Origin: Paenibacillus periandrae
GTDB lineage: Bacteria > Bacillota > Bacilli > Paenibacillales > NBRC-103111
Assembly (NCBI RefSeq): GCF_022458865.1
Contig: NZ_JAJNMU010000024.1
Coordinates: forward strand, 62,001-126,000
Direction: 5' to 3'
DNA length: 64,000 bases
Shown: in pieces, positions 52,957-61,838 of the stretch
Numbering within the stretch: the first letter of the stretch is position 1
Layout of the letters: each line of letters begins with the position of its first letter
Position numbers and translations under genes: made by a program
The notes under the pieces: generated by a model
Told to the model about the DNA's origin: nothing
Seen by the model: the letters and a program-made list of their open reading frames with translations, nothing else
Databases searched by the model: none

Positions 52957-53808
52957 TTATTGCCGATGCAGCTTACGATATTCATGCGGCGTCAGTTCGG
53001 TCAGCTTTTTAAACATACGTCCAAAATGGGCGATATTCTCAAAGCCGACACTATCGGCGATATCAATGATTTTACGGGTAGATTCACGAAGCAGATGTTG
53101 AGCCTCACGAATCCGGGTCATATTTACATACTCAATAAAGGTGAAGCCGGTTATTTCTTTAAAGGTACGACTCATATAATACGGACTCATAAAAAACTGC
53201 TCCGACATGCCTGACAATGTCATCGGCTGCGCATAGTTTTTATTAATGTATTGGACAATCTCCGAGATTTTGCGATGCAAGGGGCTTGCATGCTCGAAAG
53301 GCGCTGCTTCATTGCGCTCCGCATAACGGCTGGAGAACAGCAGCAGCTCCACCAGCAGCAGCTTAATGTAGGTTTCAAAGCCGGTTGCTTTCTCCTTAAG
53401 CTCCTTGTCCAGCTTATCCAGCACGGAGCGCGTAAATATTTGGTCCTGCAGCTTGAGGCTGAGTACATGCGCGGGCTGTTCAAACACATTAAATAATGAA
53501 GGATGGTATAAGGAGTGGTCCCTGTCGATAAACTTATCGCTAAAATTGATCACAATCCGTTCATGTCCCGGCTCTCCAACATCCGACGTTTTATGAACAT
53601 CATATTTATTAATAAATACAAGATCACCCGGGCCGATCAAATAAGAACGGTCTTTAATGAAATATGTCCGGTGCCCAGATAGCAAATAATAGATTTCATA
53701 AGTGCTGTGAAAATGGTTATTTCGCTCAAACAGCTCTGTGCGTTTAATATGCTGCATATAAAAATCGCCTTCCTCTGACCCATAGGTAAGGGAAACCGTC
53801 TCGCTCAT
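52957..53808 (-). CDS. AraC-family regulator with N-terminal cupin, next to hexuronate genes
   Basis: A 283-residue regulator. The N-terminal cupin sensor (FHSTYEIYYLLSGHRTYFI, VFINKYDVHKTSD) is followed by two AraC helix-turn-helices (MTLSGMSEQFFMSPYYMSRTF; IIDIADSVGFENIAHFGRMF). It is divergent from uxaE-uxaC, with a 173-base shared promoter region, so it is likely their activator with a hexuronate-derived ligand. That role is inferred from position. Confidence 0.92.
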   Translation of the reverse strand: MSETVSLTYGSEEGDFYMQHIKRTELFERNNHFHSTYEIYYLLSGHRTYFIKDRSYLIGPGDLVFINKYDVHKTSDVGEPGHERIVINFSDKFIDRDHSLYHPSLFNVFEQPAHVLSLKLQDQIFTRSVLDKLDKELKEKATGFETYIKLLLVELLLFSSRYAERNEAAPFEHASPLHRKISEIVQYINKNYAQPMTLSGMSEQFFMSPYYMSRTFKEITGFTFIEYVNMTRIREAQHLLRESTRKIIDIADSVGFENIAHFGRMFKKLTELTPHEYRKLHRQ

Positions 53809-53981
53809 CTTGCTTCACCGCTTTCTATCCTAGCTGCCATCTCTTCTATTGTAACAGAATGAACGGTTCGATCATAGCAAGATATGCATACATGCAGATA
53901 AAACAGACAAAATAGGTAAAGATTATAAACTGATTTTGCGTTATGATCGAGTTACTCAATTATTGAAGGAGGCTCTATTTC

Positions 53982-55481
53982 ATGAGCACATATCAACCCA
54001 TTGTCGAAGCTCTGCAAAAAGGCAGTGTAGACGGCATCGAAATCCCTGCCAGCTTTAAAGTGTATCCGCATTCATTTGCCGAATCCGGTGACGTTAAAAT
54101 CGTCTTGGTTAAACATGAAGCGACCAAATATTTGGTTTCCATTGGTTCTGGTCCCCTATTCGATGAGCTGCAAGGCGAAATTGAAGGCGGCGCCAAAATC
54201 AGTCCGTTAACCCATGAGAACCGTCTCGTAATCAACAAATTTTTTGACTATACAGTACCTCGTGCATTTGGTACGCAGGTTGCAACGATTGGTCTGGGCG
54301 ACCGTCTTGGTATTGCTTCCCCAGGACATATCAAAACCGTTAAAGGCCATGATATCCGTCCGATTCTGGCTCAACAAAGCATCCGTGAGTTGAATCTCAC
54401 AGGACGTGACTACAAGCAAGTGGTTGATGCGGCATGCTTCGCTGTATTTCAGGAAGGCTACAAAGACGGCTTTGGTGCTGATGGCGATCATTTGAAAGTT
54501 GAAGCAGATATTGAACTGGCACTTGGCCTTGGCTTTACGATGCTGACACTGGATTGCTCCGAATATATCGATAATTCTATTGAAGGCTTATCTGCTGATG
54601 AACAAGCGGACAAATATGCCCAACTTCCAGAAGCAACACGCAATCACTATGAAAATCGTTACCTGAATGAAAGCTTTCAAGTAGCCGGCTCCTCTGTAAC
54701 CTTTGACAAAGCAACCTTGATCAAGAACGTATTGATCTACGGGCCTGCCGTTGATTTTATGGAGCATATTTACAACACATATATTAAAAATGCCGGTCGT
54801 GAGATCGACTTTGAAATTTCTATTGATGAGACTGCGACACCAACAGATCCGGAATCCCACTTTTTGGTAGCCAAGGAGCTGTATGCCCGCGGCTTAACGA
54901 TTTACAGCATGGCTCCGCGCTTTATTGGTGAATTCCAAAAGGGAATCGACTACATCGGTGATATCGCCAAATTTGAAGAAGAACTGATCATCCATGCCGG
55001 AATTGCTGATGATTTTGGCTACAAGCTGAGTATTCACTCAGGCAGCGACAAGTTCAGCGTATTCCCATTGATCGGCAAGCACACCAAAGGACGCTTCCAT
55101 ATCAAGACGGCCGGAACGAACTGGCTCGAAGCTGTCAGAACTGTAGCCAAAGTGAAGCCGGACCTGTACCGTAAGATGCACCAATACGCTTTGGATCATT
55201 TTGAAGAAGCAACTGTTTACTACCATGTTACGACCGATCTAAGCAAAATTGTTCCACTCGACCAAGTTGCCGATGCAGATTTGGCCGATGTGTATATGAA
55301 CGAGAACAATGCACGTCAAGTGATTCACATTACGTACGGAATTTTGCTGCAAGCCAAGGATGCACAAGGTAATTCACTGTTCAAGGACGAGTTCTTCAGC
55401 ACGTTGAATGAGCAAGAGGATGCTTTTGAGCAGTCGTTGATCTCCCATATCGGCAAGCATTTGGAGCTCTTGGGTAAATAA
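53982..55481 (+). CDS. uxaE: Tagaturonate epimerase
   Basis: UxaE-family enzyme of 499 residues that interconverts D-tagaturonate and D-fructuronate at C3/C4 in galacturonate breakdown. It has the family's opening and the motifs ALGLGFTMLTLDCSEYID, AGREIDFEISIDETATPTDPESH and SIHSGSDKFSVFP with metal-type His/Asp/Glu residues. The start has GAAGGAGG. It is followed by uxaC after 29 bases (operon), which supplies tagaturonate from galacturonate. The later steps (uxuB, uxuA) are not in the window. Confidence 0.92.
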   Translation: MSTYQPIVEALQKGSVDGIEIPASFKVYPHSFAESGDVKIVLVKHEATKYLVSIGSGPLFDELQGEIEGGAKISPLTHENRLVINKFFDYTVPRAFGTQVATIGLGDRLGIASPGHIKTVKGHDIRPILAQQSIRELNLTGRDYKQVVDAACFAVFQEGYKDGFGADGDHLKVEADIELALGLGFTMLTLDCSEYIDNSIEGLSADEQADKYAQLPEATRNHYENRYLNESFQVAGSSVTFDKATLIKNVLIYGPAVDFMEHIYNTYIKNAGREIDFEISIDETATPTDPESHFLVAKELYARGLTIYSMAPRFIGEFQKGIDYIGDIAKFEEELIIHAGIADDFGYKLSIHSGSDKFSVFPLIGKHTKGRFHIKTAGTNWLEAVRTVAKVKPDLYRKMHQYALDHFEEATVYYHVTTDLSKIVPLDQVADADLADVYMNENNARQVIHITYGILLQAKDAQGNSLFKDEFFSTLNEQEDAFEQSLISHIGKHLELLGK

Positions 55482-55510
55482 TCAATCTGAATAAGGCGGT
55501 GTACAGGCTC

Positions 55511-56923
55511 ATGAAAAAATTTTTAGATGAAAACTTTTTGCTAACGAATGAAACGGCCGTTCACTTGTATCACGATTATGCAAAAAAACAGCCGATTATC
55601 GATTACCATTGTCACTTAAGCCCGCAAGAAATTTATGAGAACAAAACATTCAAAAATTTAACTGAAGCTTGGTTATATGGCGATCATTACAAGTGGAAGG
55701 CTATGCGCGCGAATGGTGCGACGGAAAACCTGGTAACGGGTGGCGAAGGCACGAGCGATTACGACCGTTTTCTGGAATGGGCCAAGACTGTTCCGATGAC
55801 TATCGGTAACCCGCTTTATCATTGGTCACACCTGGAGCTTCAGCGTTTCTTCGGTGTCTACGACCTGATCAATGAAAAGAATGCACCTGCAATCTGGGAA
55901 ACTGTTAACGCTCAATTGAACGGAGAAGGCTTTGGAGCCAGAGATATGATCAAAAAGTCTGACGTCAGAGTAATCTGCACCACTGATGATCCGACCGACT
56001 CCTTGGAGTATCATATTAAAATCAAGGAATTAGAAGATTTTGACGTTGCTGTCCTCCCTTCTTTCCGTCCGGATAAAGGTCTCGAAATTAACCGTCCTAC
56101 CTTCGTTCCTTGGGTACAGAAGCTGGCTGAAGTTGCCGGACAACCGATTGGTGATTACGATCAGCTCCTGACCGCTCTCGAATCCAGGGTTCGTTTCTTT
56201 GACTCCATCGGCGGGCGCGTTTCCGATCATGCCTTGGACTATGTAGCTTATGCAGACACGACCAAGGAGCAGGCAGCAGCCATATTCGCCAAAGCGCTTC
56301 AAGGCGCTTCCGTAAGTCTTGAGGAAGAAAAACAATACAAAACATATACGCTCGTATTTTTGGGTAAGCTTTACTCTGAGCTTGGATGGGCTATGCAGTT
56401 CCATATTAATGCACACCGTAACAACAATGTCCGGATGTTCAATAAATTGGGTCCAGACACAGGCTTCGACTCGATCAATGACAGCTCACCTGCACAACCG
56501 ATTGTTCGTCTGCTTGATGCATTGGATAGTGAAGATGCCCTGCCAAGAACGATTTTGTATTCCTTGAATCCTAAAGATCATTATGTATTGGGGTCCATTA
56601 TTGGAAGCTTCCAAGGCGGAGGTATTCCGGGGAAAGTTCAACTGGGTGCAGCCTGGTGGTTCCTCGATACGAAGGATGGTATGCTGGAGCAAATGCAGGC
56701 ATTGGCCAATCTTGGCCTGCTGAGCCGTTTTGTCGGGATGCTGACAGATTCGAGAAGCTTCCTGTCTTATACGAGACATGAATACTTCAGAAGAATTCTG
56801 TGCGATATGATTGGAAAATGGGTGGAAGATGGCGAAGCTCCGAACGATATCGAGCTGCTGTCCAGTATGATTGAAAATATTTGCTATAACAATGCCAACC
56901 AATACTTTGGTTTTGGTAAATAA
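55511..56923 (+). CDS. uxaC: Glucuronate/galacturonate isomerase
   Basis: Uronate isomerase of 470 residues, first step of hexuronate breakdown: D-galacturonate to D-tagaturonate and D-glucuronate to D-fructuronate. ATG at 55511 (MKKFLDENFLLTNETA) matches the family start; a GTG four codons earlier overlaps the ribosome site. The amidohydrolase-type metal motif is IIDYHCHLSPQEIYENKTF, with later LGSIIGSFQGGGIPGKVQLG and AWWFLDTKDGML. Together with UxaE it lets both uronates flow to fructuronate. Confidence 0.95.
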   Translation: MKKFLDENFLLTNETAVHLYHDYAKKQPIIDYHCHLSPQEIYENKTFKNLTEAWLYGDHYKWKAMRANGATENLVTGGEGTSDYDRFLEWAKTVPMTIGNPLYHWSHLELQRFFGVYDLINEKNAPAIWETVNAQLNGEGFGARDMIKKSDVRVICTTDDPTDSLEYHIKIKELEDFDVAVLPSFRPDKGLEINRPTFVPWVQKLAEVAGQPIGDYDQLLTALESRVRFFDSIGGRVSDHALDYVAYADTTKEQAAAIFAKALQGASVSLEEEKQYKTYTLVFLGKLYSELGWAMQFHINAHRNNNVRMFNKLGPDTGFDSINDSSPAQPIVRLLDALDSEDALPRTILYSLNPKDHYVLGSIIGSFQGGGIPGKVQLGAAWWFLDTKDGMLEQMQALANLGLLSRFVGMLTDSRSFLSYTRHEYFRRILCDMIGKWVEDGEAPNDIELLSSMIENICYNNANQYFGFGK

Positions 56924-57020
56924 ATAAGCATGTGCTGTGCGATACTTGAAAGTTATGGGTATCGTGGCAGGCTGCGCTGCTCATGCATCGTGAAATAAGA
57001 CTTTCGGGAACTTTGATATG

Positions 57021-57072
57021 CTCCTCTTTAAGTAGACAGGTTTAAAAAATAAACCGGCTACTTAAAGGGGAG
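57021..57072. repeat. Imperfect inverted repeat, possibly a mobile-element end
   Basis: CTCCTCTTTAAGTAG... (57021-57044) and its near complement ending CTACTTAAAGGGGAG (57050-57072) form a long stem around an AAAAA loop. There is no T-run. It lies 100 bases after uxaC and directly before the IS3-type fragment, so it may be an IS terminal repeat brought together with another one, or a MITE-like palindrome. Confidence 0.55.
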
Positions 57073-57079
57073 TATTTCT

Positions 57080-57401
57080 TTGTCAAGGAAGAAAAAGCAA
57101 TACGCGCGCTCTTCCCCTGAGCATGTGGCTGAGAACCTGCTAAAACGAGAATCTTATTTCCTATGTGCTGAGGCATTCGAACAACAACAAACTGGTAGTT
57201 GAAACGCTGGATCAGGCGCTTGGGGCTATACCAGGCGTGACTCCCATGCTTCGCAGCGTCTGGAGTTTTCAATACACCTCGTTGGCCTTTAAGAAGCGGC
57301 TGGACAAAGCCAACATGACTCAGAGTATGTCACGTGTTAGCTGGTGCATAGACAACGGACGCATGGAAGCTTTTTGGGGAACCCTGAAATGCGAAATGTA
57401 A
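57080..57401 (+). pseudogene. Decayed IS3-family transposase fragment
   Basis: Pieces of both transposase ORFs remain in altered frames. An orfA-like start (SRKKKQYARSSPEHVAEN from TTG 57080) is followed after a gap by RHSNNNKLVVETLDQALGAI and FQYTSLAFKKRL, MTQSMSRVSWCIDNGRMEAFWGTLKCEM, the integrase core of orfB. The catalytic Asp of the usual HSDRG is missing (RSVWS here); the late Glu (MEAFWG) remains. The element is a deleted, inactive remnant. Confidence 0.8.
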
Positions 57402-57483
57402 TACCTCGTTTTCCCAGACATAAGGACATATTTTTCAAGCCTTTTCGTTTTTCAGACCATCCTAGCTTCCCACAATATTAGAA

Positions 57484-57861
57484 TCATTTCTCTTCGTTCT
57501 TTGCCAATCTTGCATGTATTTTTCCAAGCAATCGATCCAGCACAACCGGCTTCGTATCAAAATCATCGCATCCCGCTTGGTATGCTTCCTTTTCATCTCC
57601 TGCCATTGCATGAGCTGTTAAAGCGATGATCGGAATACTCTTCGTTTCAGGAGACTTCTTGAGCATTCGGGTTGCCTCCCACCCATCCATAACAGGCAAA
57701 CTCATATCCATCAAAATCAGATCAGGGTGTTCCTTCATCGCCAAATCAACGCCTTGCTTGCCGTCTTCAGCTGTGATAACCTGATACCCTTTGCGGGTCA
57801 GACGCCGAGACAGCATATCGCGATTCATCTCATTATCTTCGACCAGAAGAATAATATTCAT
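57484..57861 (-). CDS. Single-domain response regulator
   Basis: A 125-residue receiver-only protein (VEDNEMNRDML, phospho-acceptor Asp52 in LMDMSLPVMDG, IALTAHAMAGDEKEAYQAG, DTKPV). It has no output domain and is encoded 62 bases downstream of the MHYT hybrid kinase on the same strand, so it is probably its phosphorelay partner. The start has GGAGG. Confidence 0.9.
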   Translation of the reverse strand: MNIILLVEDNEMNRDMLSRRLTRKGYQVITAEDGKQGVDLAMKEHPDLILMDMSLPVMDGWEATRMLKKSPETKSIPIIALTAHAMAGDEKEAYQAGCDDFDTKPVVLDRLLGKIHARLAKNEEK

Positions 57862-57923
57862 AGGGATTAAAGCCTCCTAATTCTACGTAATAGGTCAACT
57901 TCGAGCTTGCCAAGCGCTGTTGG

Positions 57924-60296
57924 CTAGCTACTCTTATTCACAGTGGTAGTAATGAATTGGCGAATTTCCGTCAGCAACGATTTGTGACTAAACGATCCTT
58001 TTTGAATGACGCTATTCACATAACCGTTCAACTTTAATCGATCTTCCGTCGTGATTGTCTTGGCCGTTAATACCACAATCGGAATTTCGCTCCAAGCATC
58101 CTGTTTGCGGAGCTCTGCAACGAATTGAAAGCCGTCCATTTCCGGCATCATCAAGTCAAGTAAAATCAATGTAGGTATTTCTCTGGCTATACAATCCAAA
58201 GCGATACGACCATTTCCAGCTTGAGTAACCGCATACCCCTCTTTATGCAACAGCTTTGTCATCAATTCGCTTGTCGTCGCATCATCCTCAATCACCAGTA
58301 CAGATTGCAAGGCACGATTCGAGACGTACTTGTCCATCACATCGATCAGCCGTTCCCGCTGCACCGGCTTCGTCAGAAATTCGGAAGCCCCGAGCGTGTA
58401 GCCTAAGTGTTTATCATTTGTCATCGACCAAATTACGACGGGGATGTCCTGCAGTTCCGGATCGCTCTTAAGTGCCGACAATACGCTCCACCCATCCATA
58501 CTTGGCATGAGGATATCCAGACAGATCACCTTGGGGCGAAGCTTCTTGGTCAGACGAAGCCCTTCCTGACCGCTTTCGGCAAATGCGATTGTCCATCCCT
58601 CTTTGTCGAGATATCGTCGCATCAGTTGCTGGTTGAAGGGCTCGTCATCGATGAGCAGAATGCTCACTTGACTGGCTTCTTCTTCATTCTGGCGATAGGC
58701 TACAGACGGTTCCTCGATCTCCTGTCCGGCGGGAGAGACAGGAAGCCAGCACGTAAATGTACTGCCAGACCCAAGTTCACTTTCAACAGAAATTTCGCCC
58801 CCCATGATGTTGCAGAAGCTTTGACTGATGGCTAGTCCAAGACCGGTACCTCCATATTTGCGTGTCGTCGAGGAATCAGCTTGTGTGAAAGGCTGAAAAA
58901 GCTTTTCCACTTGCTCAGGTGTCATACCAATTCCCGAATCCTTGATACGGAAGCAGTAACCCGATTTGTTATATCTTGTTTCGCGGTATACATCAAAATC
59001 GATCGTGCCATCCTTTGTAAATTTGCTTGCATTGCTTAACAAATTGATTAAAATTTGCCGAAGCTTCGTTACATCTGTTGTCATCTCGCTTTCTATACTG
59101 CGAGTTTCCAGCTGATTTCCATTGCCTTCAATAAGCGGTCTGACCGTCGTCATCACATCCTGAACCAAATCCGTCAAATCGCAGGTCTCGAAGTACATCT
59201 CCATTTTACCAGCTTCGACTTTCGAGATATCCAGAATATCATTGATCAGGGCGAGCAGATGGTTACCCGATTTACTGATTTTCCCAAGATCCTCCACAAA
59301 GGTTGGCTCGCCAAGTTCTTCCGCTTCTTCCTTCAGCATTTCGCTGTATCCAATGATAGCATTGAGCGGTGTTCGTAATTCGTGACTCATATTGGCTAGA
59401 AACTGGCTTTTGATCCTGTTCGCCTTGATGGCTTCATCATGGGCTTTCTCCAGCTGCGATGTGCGTTCCGCCACCAATTCCTCCAAATGGTCGTTCAACT
59501 GCCGTAGCTCCTGATTTATGATATAAATTTCATCTGTTTTTTCCTGAATCTCCGAGTCTTTATGGGAAAACCGTTTGGAGATAAATATCCCGAGCAGGGA
59601 CAACCCAAGCGTAAACAATGTACCTCCCGAGATAAAATAAGCCAGCCACTTTTGCTCCAGCACCCTACCGGAGGATAAAGCCAATTTATCTCCAAAATGA
59701 AAGTTGGCTGCCATCATTCCCGTATAATGCATGCCAACGACCGCGGCGCCCATTATTAAACCACTTCCGAGCTTTTTCCAAACTTCACCGCGATCTCCTC
59801 CTTTATGAAAATAAAACGATAACCATAATGCAGCGTTGGAGGCGGCAATTGCGATAACGATGGAAAGTGCAAAGTAGAAAGGATTATACGTGATATCGAC
59901 CTGCAAAGCAGCCATTCCAATGTAATGCATCGCTGAAATGCCAACGGCAAGCAGCATGCCGCCGCCAAGCAATTGACGCAATGTCAGATGACTGCGACCC
60001 ACAACATTTAAAGCAATGAAGGACGCAGTGATCGCTACCACCACGGACAACAGAACAAGCCAAAGATCATAAGCGACCGGAACGGGTAATGAAAAAGCAA
60101 GCATTCCAACGAAATGCATCGACCAGATACCCATCCCCATGGCAACTGCGCCGAATAGGAGCCACAACCATCGGTTTCTCCCTTGAGATGTGCTGATTCT
60201 CCCTGCCAAATCAAGAACGGTATAGGAAGCAACAACAGCAACGACGTACGAAAAAACGACAAGTACAGTATCGTACGAGCCATGAACATGTTCCAC
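57924..60296 (-). CDS. MHYT-domain hybrid sensor histidine kinase with two receiver domains
   Basis: A 790-residue membrane kinase. Seven N-terminal TM helices contain three MHYT-type motifs (WSMHFVGM 59-65, AMHYIGM 122-128, GMHYTGM 189-194), a proposed diatomic-gas or copper sensor; then a coiled coil, HisKA with His305 in NMSHELRTPLNAIIG, HATPase (GGTGLGLAISQSF) and two REC domains (VICLDILMP; LILLDLMMP). The start is GTG with AGGGA. With the following receiver protein it forms a phosphorelay module; the output is unknown. Confidence 0.92.
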   Translation of the reverse strand: MEHVHGSYDTVLVVFSYVVAVVASYTVLDLAGRISTSQGRNRWLWLLFGAVAMGMGIWSMHFVGMLAFSLPVPVAYDLWLVLLSVVVAITASFIALNVVGRSHLTLRQLLGGGMLLAVGISAMHYIGMAALQVDITYNPFYFALSIVIAIAASNAALWLSFYFHKGGDRGEVWKKLGSGLIMGAAVVGMHYTGMMAANFHFGDKLALSSGRVLEQKWLAYFISGGTLFTLGLSLLGIFISKRFSHKDSEIQEKTDEIYIINQELRQLNDHLEELVAERTSQLEKAHDEAIKANRIKSQFLANMSHELRTPLNAIIGYSEMLKEEAEELGEPTFVEDLGKISKSGNHLLALINDILDISKVEAGKMEMYFETCDLTDLVQDVMTTVRPLIEGNGNQLETRSIESEMTTDVTKLRQILINLLSNASKFTKDGTIDFDVYRETRYNKSGYCFRIKDSGIGMTPEQVEKLFQPFTQADSSTTRKYGGTGLGLAISQSFCNIMGGEISVESELGSGSTFTCWLPVSPAGQEIEEPSVAYRQNEEEASQVSILLIDDEPFNQQLMRRYLDKEGWTIAFAESGQEGLRLTKKLRPKVICLDILMPSMDGWSVLSALKSDPELQDIPVVIWSMTNDKHLGYTLGASEFLTKPVQRERLIDVMDKYVSNRALQSVLVIEDDATTSELMTKLLHKEGYAVTQAGNGRIALDCIAREIPTLILLDLMMPEMDGFQFVAELRKQDAWSEIPIVVLTAKTITTEDRLKLNGYVNSVIQKGSFSHKSLLTEIRQFITTTVNKSS

Positions 60297-60329
60297 TCGA
60301 CATCCCTCACTTCAATATGTAAAAAATAA

Positions 60330-60865
60330 CTAACTCGAAAATAAGATCCATTCTAAATTGTACAACAACGATTTGTTCACGGTAATATCCCGGATAAAAG
60401 TACGATCTAATTTGAGCTTATTAATAGGGAATAGGTATAAATAACTGAGCGTTCTATAAGCCCGTGCCAAAATCATCGAAACTGATCGGGATTCAAAACC
60501 GGTTTCCTCAACGCCGGATTTAGACAACCAGATTGGATTGATAGAATTGCTTTGATAGAATTGCTGGAACGATAAATTAACCGAAATAGGGATGAGTGGC
60601 ATCCTGCCTCAAGCAACTCCCGCATTTGCCGGCACGCTTCTCGCAATACCCAGGTCCCCAAATCATAAATCATTCCTGCCTCTTCCGCAATGGGGATGAG
60701 CATACTTGGAGATAAATATACCTCTGGTTGGATGCTTCCATCATGACAGAGCTTCAACCCCGATCATTAGATTATCCCCTGCTGGAATCTGAACCGCTTC
60801 TTCTCCATCCAACGGGAATAAAGCTATCCCAATACTCGCTGTGTTCGCCAGCCAACCGCGAATTC
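60330..60865 (-). pseudogene. Degenerate GGDEF-EAL cyclic-di-GMP gene remnant
   Basis: The minus strand carries, in shifting frames, pieces of a GGDEF-EAL protein: NTASIGIALFPLDGEEAVQ (end of GGDEF), GVEALS, PSMLIPIAEEAGMIYDLGTW and REACRQMRELLEAG (start of EAL), PISVNLSFQQFYQ, and LSYLYLFPINKLKLDRTFIRDIT. The DDFGTGYSS metal-site segment is deleted, and frameshifts and stops separate the pieces. It is inactive. It sits between the MHYT kinase and a prenyltransferase-like gene. Confidence 0.8.
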
Positions 60866-60885
60866 TTCAGTTCAAACTGACAGAA

Positions 60886-61773
60886 CTACAGCCAGCCAAA
60901 AGATCTCAGCGTTCGTAGACGCTCTACGGTTAGATACCCTCTCCATTCGTATTCGCCTGCCGCACTGACAGCGGGCCAATTTATCGGCCACCCTCCGTCT
61001 GGCTGCTGCTGGCTAACCAAATAAGAGAGATGTTGTTCTATCTCTGAGTTGGAGACCACTTGTGCGGCATAGCTGCTCGGGGATGGCACCCAATCCAGCA
61101 CTTTGTGCACGTAACCCTCCGCTTCAGTATCTCGTTCAATAATGTCCGGTTGAGCCAGCCACTTTTGTATAGACGTTAAATGAGCTGCCGCCCGTTCGCG
61201 CTCAGGTGTGTGCTCCAGAAAGGAGAGCCACTGCACGCCGTCATGATAATCGGAAGGCAAGCCCTTATCCATCTCCTTCCAAATAAAATCCGCCGCGTTC
61301 TGAAACCATTTTTCTTCATAGATATCGGTTACTGCTGATTGCTTATAGAGCAGGCCGATGATACGACCTGTCGGGTTCATATGAGCCTGACTGTCCTGAT
61401 CCGTGTTCCACCAAGGTGCGTGAGGATAATCGTTAATATGGCAGAAAGCCAACGGAAAGCCCCCTGTCGGTATGCTATTCGCTTGTAAAAAGCGAATCAC
61501 CCCTTTTAGTATGGAAGGGTCAAAGCATTCGATCTCGTCCATGAGGATCAATGCTGATTCAGTCGGGACAGGCTGACTGTGTGGGCTGCGAATATCCGGC
61601 TCAAGCCCCTGCCCAAATCCTCCATCCATGTTCTGATAAGCAGCCAATGCGGCTAATACAGTTTCTTTTGAACCATTTTCAAAAAAATATTCGAACCGCC
61701 GCCGATCCAATAATCGTCCATTTTGATAAATAAATAATTTAGCTCTATCCAATAACCCTGGGGATACACGCAT
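60886..61773 (-). CDS. Prenyltransferase/squalene-cyclase-repeat-like protein
   Basis: A 295-residue protein starting at ATG with AGGAGC (earlier in-frame starts lack a site). It carries QW-like repeats of the terpenoid cyclase/prenyltransferase alpha-alpha barrel: AYQNMDGGFGQGLEPDIRS and VSQQQPDGGWPINWP. The DxDD motif of true squalene-hopene cyclases is absent, so it may be a binding protein or related hydrolase. Function unknown; similar stand-alone proteins are often listed as hypothetical. Confidence 0.72.
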   Translation of the reverse strand: MRVSPGLLDRAKLFIYQNGRLLDRRRFEYFFENGSKETVLAALAAYQNMDGGFGQGLEPDIRSPHSQPVPTESALILMDEIECFDPSILKGVIRFLQANSIPTGGFPLAFCHINDYPHAPWWNTDQDSQAHMNPTGRIIGLLYKQSAVTDIYEEKWFQNAADFIWKEMDKGLPSDYHDGVQWLSFLEHTPERERAAAHLTSIQKWLAQPDIIERDTEAEGYVHKVLDWVPSPSSYAAQVVSNSEIEQHLSYLVSQQQPDGGWPINWPAVSAAGEYEWRGYLTVERLRTLRSFGWL

Positions 61774-61838
61774 TGCTGACAGCTCCTTTTTACGAAAATG
61801 ATTTATATAGGTCATCTTATTTACTCAACAAATAATTT

